Both the position numbers and the translations under genes were made by a program. DNA of 32,196 nucleotides, taken from positions 1 to 32,196 of the forward strand of contig NZ_FQWY01000024.1 in assembly GCF_900129805.1 (NCBI RefSeq). Direction: 5' to 3'. Positions 1 to 6,601 of this stretch are shown here, in pieces. The notes below the pieces were generated by a model that saw only the letters and a program-made list of their open reading frames with translations, ran no database searches and was not told where the DNA came from. Source of the stretch: Thermosyntropha lipolytica DSM 11003. Its GTDB lineage: Bacteria; Bacillota; Syntrophomonadia; Syntrophomonadales; Syntrophomonadaceae. Position 1 is the stretch's first letter. Each line of letters opens with the position of its first letter.

Positions 1-42
1 GGCTTTTGGTATATTTTACATATTATCTCGCATGTAAAAAAG

Positions 43-80
43 AAAACCGCTTTTAGATTAGCACCTCTAAAAGCGGTTTT
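43..80 (-). terminator. Hairpin terminator, probably bidirectional
   Basis: A perfect 15-bp stem (43-57 with 66-80) encloses an 8-base loop. On the minus strand it is followed by CTTTTTT, a good U-tract, so it most likely ends the small minus-strand gene that stops at 126. On the plus strand it ends in TTTT and could also stop a gene lying left of the window. Confidence 0.8.
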
Positions 81-125
81 GTCTACAATCTGTAAGGGGG
101 CTGATGCCCCCTTAAATTATTGGTT

Positions 126-404
126 TTATAGATTTCTCCTTTTTAATGGCACCTCGAAGAAGCTTTGGCCGGGGAAGTCAGGGTATATGTTTACATATAT
201 ATAATAGTCTGTTTTCGCGTTAGTCTGGTTTTGATATTTGCTACTTGATAAGATATTATATAATATTATGATAATGGCTGTGTTGGCAGTAATAATAGAG
301 AATAAATAATACATATTGTAGCTCCTTGCTAAGCCGTAAAATGAAATTTGTCCCAGGCAAAAAGCTATTAACAACAAGAAACAAGAAACTTTGCGTACAG
401 ACAT
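126..404 (-). CDS. Small two-helix membrane protein, function unknown
   Basis: I do not recognise this 92-residue protein. It is judged real because an AAGGAGG site lies six bases before the ATG and a strong hairpin terminator follows its stop. Two hydrophobic stretches (about residues 6-26 and 31-52) look like a membrane hairpin. They are followed by a polar, Tyr-rich tail of about 40 residues ending in several Arg/Lys. The first helix could instead be an uncleaved signal anchor. It is divergent from the mscS gene across a 107-base spacer, so the two could share control, but nothing in the sequence proves a link. No motif suggests an enzymatic role. Confidence 0.6.
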   Translation of the reverse strand: MSVRKVSCFLLLIAFCLGQISFYGLARSYNMYYLFSIITANTAIIIILYNILSSSKYQNQTNAKTDYYIYVNIYPDFPGQSFFEVPLKRRNL

Positions 405-466
405 AGAAAAGCCTCCTTAAACTGTGCCTGTTTCAGATTATTGCCTGATAACCTGTTTTTCATACC

Positions 467-490
467 TATAATTTTTTATACGCAGTATAA
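467..490 (+). promoter_or_regulatory. Possible mscS promoter -10 with adjacent dyad
   Basis: TATAAT lies at 467-472, but the -35 is poor (TTGCCT at 441-446 is 20 bases away). Immediately downstream is a perfect 6-bp dyad, TTATAC-GCA-GTATAA (476-490), just ahead of the GGAGGG site at 498-503. The dyad could be an operator at the transcription start or a small leader hairpin. Confidence 0.3.
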
Positions 491-511
491 GCATAGTGGA
501 GGGTTTTTAGC

Positions 512-1630
512 ATGAGTTATGTGTATGACCATTTAAAGTGGCAAATAATGGGCTGGATGCAGAGAGATGCCTTTTGGATGTGGCTTAAAATGCTAGGGTT
601 ATCCTTGCTCATTTTTCTTATTTTTATAGTTTTACGCCAGATTTTTTTTCTTTATATTTATCCCTGGATAAGGAAAATAACCCAGAATACCGAGACCGAA
701 TTAGATGAAAAAATTTGGGAGGCCTTTGAAAAGCCTTTAAGTGCTTTATTTATAATATCAGGTCTATTCTTCGCTTTAAAGTATTTACCTCTGTCTGCCC
801 AGTTAGACCTGCTGCTTAACAAGTTTTGGCGCAGTTTTCTTATTATTATCATAACCTGGGGATTTTACAGTTTGAGCGGTTCTCATTCTTCGCTGGCGGA
901 AGAACTTAAAGTCAAGCTGAATTTAGACTACACGATTATTCAATTTTTTTCCAAAGTTGCCCGCATACTTATTGTTATAATTGCGCTTTTGGTTCTGGCT
1001 GAGGAGTGGGATTATGATGTAAGTGGCCTTATTGCCGGCCTGGGACTTGGAGGATTAGCCTTTGCTTTAGCCGCCAAAGATGCTTTAGCCAATATATTTG
1101 GAGGCATAGTTGTAATTCTGGATAAACCTTTTGCGGTAGGAGACTGGATTAAAACGCCCAGCATTGAAGGAACGGTGGAGGAGATAAGTTTTCGCAGCAC
1201 GAAAATAAGGGCTTTTGACCAGGCCTTAATAACTATGCCCAACTCGGCTCTGGCCAATGAGCCTATAACCAACTACAGCCGGATGGGGAAAAGAAGGGTA
1301 AGATTTTATTTAGGGGTAACTTATGGGACTCCGCCGGAAAAGATAGAACGTGTAGCCGTCAGAATAAAAGAACTTTTAGCCAACCATGCTGGAGTACATC
1401 CGGAAACTATAATGGTTTATTTTGATCAGTTTAATGAAAGCAGTTTAGATATACTGGTATATTTCTTTACTAACAGCACTGATTTGGCAGAACACCTGGC
1501 AACTAAACATGACATAAATCTGAAAATAATGGATATACTGGCTGAAGAAGGAGTAAGCATTGCTTTTCCCAGCCGCAGTATATATGTGGAAACTTGGCCG
1601 GAGGATGGGGGAAAGGGAAGAGAAGATTAG
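512..1630 (+). CDS. mscS: MscS-family small-conductance mechanosensitive channel
   Basis: A membrane channel that opens under bilayer tension and releases solutes during hypo-osmotic shock. The 372-residue protein has several N-terminal hydrophobic helices (first at about residues 25-50). The Gly/Ala-rich pore helix, GLGLGGLAFALAAKDALAN, follows, and then the beta domain with VGDWI and the NSALAN element and a soluble vestibule domain. These features and their order are diagnostic for MscS (Pfam MS_channel). It is somewhat longer than E. coli MscS (286 residues) because of the extra N-terminal helices, as in YnaI/YbdG-like members. The ATG is supported by GGAGGG eight bases upstream. It converges on the thioesterase gene, with a shared hairpin between them. 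No regulator is visible. Confidence 0.92.
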   Translation: MSYVYDHLKWQIMGWMQRDAFWMWLKMLGLSLLIFLIFIVLRQIFFLYIYPWIRKITQNTETELDEKIWEAFEKPLSALFIISGLFFALKYLPLSAQLDLLLNKFWRSFLIIIITWGFYSLSGSHSSLAEELKVKLNLDYTIIQFFSKVARILIVIIALLVLAEEWDYDVSGLIAGLGLGGLAFALAAKDALANIFGGIVVILDKPFAVGDWIKTPSIEGTVEEISFRSTKIRAFDQALITMPNSALANEPITNYSRMGKRRVRFYLGVTYGTPPEKIERVAVRIKELLANHAGVHPETIMVYFDQFNESSLDILVYFFTNSTDLAEHLATKHDINLKIMDILAEEGVSIAFPSRSIYVETWPEDGGKGRED

Positions 1631-1644
1631 CTTTAAAGTAAAAA

Positions 1645-1681
1645 AAGCTATACAGTTTTCCGGGGGAGAACTGTATAGCTT
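1645..1681 (-). terminator. Convergent terminator between mscS and thioesterase gene
   Basis: A 16-bp stem (1645-1660 with 1666-1681, one G-T pair) with a 5-base loop. Read on the minus strand it runs into TTTTTTT, so it is a strong terminator for the thioesterase gene. On the plus strand the hairpin follows the mscS stop by 14 bases but has a poor U-tract. Confidence 0.85.
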
Positions 1682-1715
1682 GAGCAATTAATTTAGTTAC
1701 TGGTGAAGATTGATA

Positions 1716-2207
1716 TTAGTAAAGGGACAGCCAGCAGGCCTGGGGATTTGCTTTGCGTTCCTGGCTTCTCCTTTTGCCTGCTTCAAACTCTTCTTTTTCC
1801 ATATCATTGAGGAGTATTAAGGGAGGAACTTTTTGCGGCCTGCGATTCATATCTAGGGCAACAAATGTAAAGTACGCAGTCATGCAACACTCTTTAGTTC
1901 CCTGTAAAAGATCTTCTGCTTCCAGGCTTACGGCAACTTCCATCGAAGAATTAGATACATAGGTTAGATGAGCTTTACAAGTAACCAGATTCCCTACAAA
2001 TACCGGGGCATGGAAGTTTATGTTGTCAATAGCAGCAGTTACTACGATAGCACGGGAATGTCGGGTAGCACATGCTCCTGCACAGTTATCCATCATTTTC
2101 AGCAGTTCTCCTCCATGAGCAGTTCCCGCCGGATTTGCCTGTGAAGGAAGTATTATCTGGCTGAGGGTAGTAGCTGATTCGGCAATGGTTTTTCCTGCTA
2201 ACTCCAT
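1716..2207 (-). CDS. Hotdog-fold acyl-CoA thioesterase (YkhA/YciA type)
   Basis: Hydrolyses acyl-CoA to free acid and CoA in the cytoplasm. The 163-residue protein has the motif NPAGTAHGGELLKMMDNCAG near its N terminus, the hotdog helix with the HGG and Asp typical of the acyl-CoA hydrolase (BFIT/BACH, YkhA) family. The strand pattern DNINFHAPVFVGN follows, as expected for that family. An open frame extends 26 codons upstream to 2285. The ATG at 2207 is preferred because AGGAGGT lies eight bases before it, homology starts there, and a good promoter lies inside the longer frame. It stands next to an acyl-CoA synthetase on the same strand, but each has its own terminator. Together they could set the acyl-CoA/free-acid balance (inference). 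Substrate chain length cannot be read from the sequence. Confidence 0.88.
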   Translation of the reverse strand: MELAGKTIAESATTLSQIILPSQANPAGTAHGGELLKMMDNCAGACATRHSRAIVVTAAIDNINFHAPVFVGNLVTCKAHLTYVSNSSMEVAVSLEAEDLLQGTKECCMTAYFTFVALDMNRRPQKVPPLILLNDMEKEEFEAGKRRSQERKANPQACWLSLY

Positions 2208-2237
2208 TAATTTCCACCTCCTGCCTGTATTTCTTAT

Positions 2238-2266
2238 AATATACAATAATAAAATAACTTTATCAA
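2238..2266 (-). promoter_or_regulatory. Promoter of the thioesterase gene
   Basis: On the minus strand TTGATA (2266-2261) and TATATT (2243-2238) are separated by exactly 17 bases, a good vegetative sigma-A arrangement. The predicted start falls about 25 bases before the ATG at 2207. This argues against the longer reading frame that begins upstream at 2285. Confidence 0.55.
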
Positions 2267-2312
2267 TAATACTAATTGAGCCCATGTTTTGTGGCCAAAA
2301 AACCCAATAAAA

Positions 2313-2339
2313 AAGTATACAGCTAAATGCTGTATACTT
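2313..2339 (-). terminator. Terminator of the acyl-CoA synthetase gene
   Basis: A perfect 11-bp stem (2313-2323 with 2329-2339) with a 5-base loop, followed on the minus strand by TTTTTTATT. It lies 48 bases past the synthetase stop, so synthetase and thioesterase are probably separate transcripts. Confidence 0.85.
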
Positions 2340-2386
2340 GGGCTGGTGGATAAAGCTAGCTTTAGGCCGTATATTATAATTCTGTT

Positions 2387-4303
2387 TTATTTATACATAG
2401 ATTCAATCAAGTCTTTGTATTTTTCTACAATTACCCGTTTTTTAGGTTTCAGGGTAGGAGTAAGTTCGCCATCTTCTTCGGTGAAGCGTTTGGTTAAAAT
2501 CCGGTAATTCTTGATGCGCTCAAAAGTTTCTAATTGTTCATTTACCCTTTGAATCTCCTCGGCAATTTTGCTCTTTAACAGATCAGTTTCAATAAATTCT
2601 GGGCCTACTTGATTGCAGATGAGCACCCCGGTAGCATCTGACCAGACCAGGGCTTTTTCGTCATATTTAATATTATTCTGTTTATACAGCTCCACAAAAT
2701 AAGTGAAGTTAGGCACTACCAGCAGGGTAATATAGTTGCGCTCATCGCCGATTACGAAAACCTGGTCAATATAAGAACTGGTGGAAAACAGGTTTTCAAT
2801 TTTGGCCGGGGCCACATTTTTGCCAATAGCAAGACATATAATGCCTTTTTTGCGTTCAATAAACTTATAATAACCGTTGGCATCTTTTTCAACTACATCA
2901 CCCGTCTTGAACCATCCATCTTCCGTAAAGGCAGCTTTAGTTTCTTCCGGTTTATTGAGATAGCCGGCAAAAATACCTGCTCCAGAAATTTCCAGTTCCC
3001 CATCAGGGGCTACCCGCCCTATGCTTCCATTGGCATCAATGCCCATTTTCCCAGGATTACAAGCGGTGATGGGATTCAGGATACAGGCATTGAAACTTTC
3101 TGTAGATCCGTATCCTTCCAGAACGGCTAATCCTGCTTTGTAATACAGCCTTAAAAGGTCCGGGGATATAGCTGCACTGGCGGAAAAAGAGAAACGGAAA
3201 CGTTTGCCGAATAATCCGCGGATTTTGCTGAAAATAAGCTTATCAGCTATTTTATATTTTAATTTCAAACCGAATGGCAGTTTGCCCATAAGGTCAAAAT
3301 CAGGAGACATGTTTATGGTGCCATTCGGGTTGGTGCGGTATTTAAGAACTTCATCTCCTATCCGATTGGCCCATTCAAATATCGATTTTTTAAGCGAACT
3401 GGCAGCCAGTTGCTGTTGCATGGTAATATAAATTTTTTCATAGATGCGGGGTACACAGTTTATCCAGGTAGGGTTGTATTTTTGCAGATCTTCCAGCAGG
3501 GTAGCTGGAGAGTCGGCATAGCATATACAGGCACCTTGCCAGATGGCCATAAGCTGACAGGAACCCCGGTCAAATATATGGGCCAGAGGAAGATAACATA
3601 AGGTTACATCATTTTCGGTAACTGACATATTGTAGCGGGCAAAAAACTCATTTACTCCTTTCATGCGGGAAGCAGCTCCCCAGTGGGTAAGGATTACTCC
3701 TTTTCCCTGGCCGGTGGTGCCAGAGGTATAGAGGATGGTGTAGGGGTTTTCCAGTTTTACACTTTTCCATCTCTGCTCATATTTATCATAATTTTGTTTA
3801 AGATATTCTTGCCCTAAATTGATTAAATCCTGCCAGGAGAGGATGCGGCTGTCATTGCTCTTATACTTTAAATCCATAACGATAATTTTTTCCAGGCTAG
3901 GCATTTGATCGATCCCGGCTAAAACATGGTTTAACAGCGATTCATTGCCTACAAAAAGGATGCGGCTCTTCGAATCATTCATTATGTAAAGCACTTCGCC
4001 AAGGGATAAGGTGGGAAATATGGCCACACTTACTGCTCCACAATTGGCTATGGCCATATCAGCCTGGGTCCAGTAGGCACTGGAAGGGGACATTATAGCC
4101 ACCATGTCTTGAGGATTTATACCCAGCTTCATAAGGCCGCCGGCTAAGTATTCTACTCTCTCCCGCAATTGCTTATAGGTAAAGGTTCCCTGGTGGTCAT
4201 TATTATAGAGAGCAGGGTTAAAAACCTGAGCCGGGCGATCGGGAAATTTTTCACATGAATAGTAAAAGGCTTCACATACGGTGGGCATGTCTTTTCTTAC
4301 CAT
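2387..4303 (-). CDS. Long-chain-fatty-acid CoA ligase (AMP-forming)
   Basis: Activates a fatty acid with ATP and CoA to acyl-CoA plus AMP and PPi. The 638-residue length fits the long-chain FadD15/ACSL-like branch. The AMP-binding P-loop TSGTTGQGKG is at 193-202, followed by the adenylate motif YGSTE, the hinge region GDVVEKDANGYYKF and ERKKG. The C-terminal lysine motif is GKNVAP. The ATG at 4303 has AAGGGGG seven bases upstream. A TATAAT-like -10 lies at 4372-4367 on the minus strand, without a convincing -35. In an organism that degrades fatty acids this would be the entry step, since beta-oxidation needs CoA esters. Here it is a stand-alone transcript near a thioesterase and not in a beta-oxidation operon. 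Exact chain-length preference is not visible. Confidence 0.93.
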   Translation of the reverse strand: MVRKDMPTVCEAFYYSCEKFPDRPAQVFNPALYNNDHQGTFTYKQLRERVEYLAGGLMKLGINPQDMVAIMSPSSAYWTQADMAIANCGAVSVAIFPTLSLGEVLYIMNDSKSRILFVGNESLLNHVLAGIDQMPSLEKIIVMDLKYKSNDSRILSWQDLINLGQEYLKQNYDKYEQRWKSVKLENPYTILYTSGTTGQGKGVILTHWGAASRMKGVNEFFARYNMSVTENDVTLCYLPLAHIFDRGSCQLMAIWQGACICYADSPATLLEDLQKYNPTWINCVPRIYEKIYITMQQQLAASSLKKSIFEWANRIGDEVLKYRTNPNGTINMSPDFDLMGKLPFGLKLKYKIADKLIFSKIRGLFGKRFRFSFSASAAISPDLLRLYYKAGLAVLEGYGSTESFNACILNPITACNPGKMGIDANGSIGRVAPDGELEISGAGIFAGYLNKPEETKAAFTEDGWFKTGDVVEKDANGYYKFIERKKGIICLAIGKNVAPAKIENLFSTSSYIDQVFVIGDERNYITLLVVPNFTYFVELYKQNNIKYDEKALVWSDATGVLICNQVGPEFIETDLLKSKIAEEIQRVNEQLETFERIKNYRILTKRFTEEDGELTPTLKPKKRVIVEKYKDLIESMYK

Positions 4304-4501
4304 AAAATTTACCCCCTTGTCATGAATATAAAGTTTAGAATATTAAAGCAATTTGCCTGTAATATTATTATACAATAAATAATTATAAATCGAAATATTT
4401 TTTTAAAAATTTACTAGCATAAATTATTTATGGAAATATGTTTATTATAAAAGTGAATATATGCTTAATTCTAATAGAGTTAATTCCTGCTAAAAATTAG
4501 G

Positions 4502-4530
4502 TGGATAGTTAGCAAACCAGTATATATAAT
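4502..4530 (+). promoter_or_regulatory. Candidate promoter of the H-NOX chemoreceptor gene
   Basis: TGGATA (4502-4507) and TATAAT (4525-4530) are separated by 17 bases, in the AT-rich divergent spacer 4304-4561 between the acyl-CoA synthetase and chemoreceptor genes. The start would fall about 12 bases before the ribosome site. I saw no clear sigma-D (flagellar, TAAA-N15-GCCGATAT) promoter. Confidence 0.45.
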
Positions 4531-4561
4531 AAAAATATAAATTTTAAGCGAGGTGTTGTTT

Positions 4562-6370
4562 TTGAAAGGGACAGTAGTGGCTACCTGGCTTAACAGTGCC
4601 GAAAAACTGTATGGACAGGAAATTGTCGAAAAAAGCTTAAGAGAAAATAACTGGCCTATAGGTAAACTCATAACCCCTCTGGAAGATATACCTGATGTTG
4701 AACCTTTCAATATAATGAAAAGCATAGCCCGATATACCCAAAAAAGTGTCGAAGACGTATGGCGGGAAATCGGCAGGCATAATATAAAATCTTTCGCGGA
4801 ATGGTATCCTTCATATTTTGAGCGAAGCAACCTGCGGGATTTTATTTTTATGATGGATGAGCTGCATACTCAATTAACAAAAAAGATTCCTGGGGCTTTG
4901 CCTCCCCGACTCATTCCGACTATATTAGGTCCGCAAGAATTGGAAATCGAGTACATATCACACCGGGGCATGTTTTCCTACTTTTTAGGTTTATTAGAAG
5001 GAGCTTCGGAATTTTTTAAGGAAAAGCTCGTTATTGAAATTCTGGATAAAGGACAAAAAGAAGGTAAACCTTATTTGAAGGTAAGGCTGAAATTTGAAAA
5101 AGGGAATGAATATATAAAACGCTACCGCTTAAATCAGGTACTGGCAGCAGGATTTTTGCATAGTATACCTTTGAGAACAGGTTTGGCAAGTGGTGTTTTG
5201 TCCTGGCCGCTTTTCCTTCTGGCTGCTGCTGATTTTAATCTGGTTAGTCTGGTTTATGCAGCATTAACCGGAGCAGTAGCAGGTGCTGTGAGTTATATTT
5301 CATTTAAACCTTTAAAAGGGCTTAAAACCCAGGCTGAATACATGCAGAATTTTGATTTTGCTTCTGCTTACCGGATTGCTACCGGTGATGAATTAGAAAC
5401 TATAAGTGAGAGTTTAAATAAACTTAAAGAAAATATTCAGAAAGACTTTTTGTATTTAAAAGGCGGAACCGATGACCTTTATACCTTTAGCAGCAAATTC
5501 AGCAAAATAGCCAAAGAAATGGGGAATGTTTCCGAAGTAATATCTTCGGTAGTACATCAGGTAGCAGAAGGTGCAGTATACCAGGCGGAAGAAACGGAAA
5601 AATCAGTTTCTACCCTTACCCAGAATATTGAGCAATTAAACCATTTAGCACAAAGAGAACTGGAGGCCAAAGAAAACCTCTCACAGGCGGTAGAGAATAT
5701 CAAAAGATCGTTTAGTGAGGTAAAAGGAGTAGCTTCTCTGCTTTTAGATACAAAAGAACAGTTTAAAAATGTAAACCAGCAGGGAGAAGATCTGGCTGGA
5801 CGGGTACAGAATATAATGGAAATTGTAACTACCGTAGAAGGTATAGCTGACCAGACTAATCTTCTGGCTCTTAATGCGGCCATTGAGGCAGCCCGGGCCG
5901 GAGAACAGGGAAGAGGTTTTGCCGTAGTAGCCGAAGAGATAAGAAAACTGGCTGATGATGTAAAACAGGCGGTAAAAACTATCAATGAAAACCTGCAGTA
6001 TTTTATAAATGAGGTCAGCAAGCTGGTAAGGGATATAAGCGAACAGTTTGTGCAGCTGGAAAGGAGCAATCAAAGCCTGGAAAAGGCGGTGGAAGATAAC
6101 ATGAAATCAACTGAAGAAATAGATAAAGTAGCTTATACTATCGTCGATTTAGTAGAAGAGCTTTCCAAAGAAACTCAGCATATATCCGAAGTATTCCAGA
6201 ATCTGCATACCCTGGCGGCTATTGCCCAGGAAAACTCAGCTTCCAGTGAAGAAATGAGTGCCAATGTAGCTGAGTATTCTGATAAAATAAAAGAACTTAC
6301 TTCCTATGTTGAACAGCTAGAAAAACTTACGGAAGGCTTCAGGCAGGAGTTGCGGAAATACAAGATATAG
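4562..6370 (+). CDS. H-NOX haem gas-sensor fused to methyl-accepting chemotaxis protein
   Basis: A membrane chemoreceptor with its sensor inside the cell. Residues 1-185 are an H-NOX (HNOB) haem domain, with proximal ligand H102, haem-propionate motif Y131-x-S133-x-R135, P115, and distal pocket W9, N74 and Y140. These match the remembered Thermoanaerobacter (Tt) H-NOX sequence at the same numbers. Two helices follow (about 204-222 and 226-248) with almost no external loop, then a HAMP-like linker and an MCP signalling hairpin with its tip [20 protein letters not shown] at 433-452. The start is TTG at 4562: GAGGTG lies six bases upstream and MKGT is the canonical H-NOX N terminus. The GTG at 4553 overlaps the ribosome site. 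Y140, W9 and N74 predict stable O2 binding rather than NO-only sensing (family knowledge). The role is probably aerotaxis or oxygen avoidance via CheA/CheW, which are not in this window. Confidence 0.95.
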   Translation: MKGTVVATWLNSAEKLYGQEIVEKSLRENNWPIGKLITPLEDIPDVEPFNIMKSIARYTQKSVEDVWREIGRHNIKSFAEWYPSYFERSNLRDFIFMMDELHTQLTKKIPGALPPRLIPTILGPQELEIEYISHRGMFSYFLGLLEGASEFFKEKLVIEILDKGQKEGKPYLKVRLKFEKGNEYIKRYRLNQVLAAGFLHSIPLRTGLASGVLSWPLFLLAAADFNLVSLVYAALTGAVAGAVSYISFKPLKGLKTQAEYMQNFDFASAYRIATGDELETISESLNKLKENIQKDFLYLKGGTDDLYTFSSKFSKIAKEMGNVSEVISSVVHQVAEGAVYQAEETEKSVSTLTQNIEQLNHLAQRELEAKENLSQAVENIKRSFSEVKGVASLLLDTKEQFKNVNQQGEDLAGRVQNIMEIVTTVEGIADQTNLLALNAAIEAARAGEQGRGFAVVAEEIRKLADDVKQAVKTINENLQYFINEVSKLVRDISEQFVQLERSNQSLEKAVEDNMKSTEEIDKVAYTIVDLVEELSKETQHISEVFQNLHTLAAIAQENSASSEEMSANVAEYSDKIKELTSYVEQLEKLTEGFRQELRKYKI

Positions 6371-6383
6371 TCTACTTTTTATT

Positions 6384-6416
6384 AACAGCCGGCACGGAGA
6401 GATGCCGGCTGTTTTG
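6384..6416 (+). terminator. Terminator after the chemoreceptor gene
   Basis: A GC-rich stem, AACAGCCGGCA (6384-6394) with TGCCGGCTGTT (6403-6413), and an 8-base loop, running into TTTTGTTGTTG. It separates the chemoreceptor from the following c-di-GMP gene. Confidence 0.9.
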
Positions 6417-6494
6417 TTGTTGATTTTTATCGAATATATGGTAAAATCATCAAAAAATTGTTTCTATTTTAAAATGAAAAATAATAATGCAAAA

Positions 6495-6524
6495 TTGATG
6501 TAAATTTATATACAAATCTATTAA
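6495..6524 (+). promoter_or_regulatory. Weak candidate promoter for the GGDEF/HD-GYP gene
   Basis: TTGATG (6495-6500) and TATTAA (6519-6524) are 18 bases apart, in the very AT-rich spacer 6417-6601. Many other AT hexamers are present, so this is only one possibility. Confidence 0.25.
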
Positions 6525-6601
6525 AATTATATATAAAAGCAGTTTATGACAGTTAATAAAAATTTTTGTCAGATCTTTATGCTTGGGGGAAGGGAAAGTT
6601 T

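Noticed and set aside
2208-2285. N-terminal extension of the thioesterase gene (26 codons)
   Set aside because: No ribosome site at 2285, and a well-spaced promoter lies inside it. The ATG at 2207 has a strong site and matches the start of homology.
4320-4552. sigma-D type flagellar promoter for the chemoreceptor
   Set aside because: No TAAA-N15-GCCGATAT match was found. A sigma-A-like pair fits better.
5557-6069. Open frame of 170 codons on the minus strand within the chemoreceptor gene
   Set aside because: A shadow of the conserved MCP coding sequence, with Ser/Ala/Thr-rich composition, no ribosome site and no family resemblance.
6566-6601. Upstream TTG start for the GGDEF/HD-GYP gene
   Set aside because: No ribosome site before 6566. 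ATG 6602 has GGAAGGG at good spacing.
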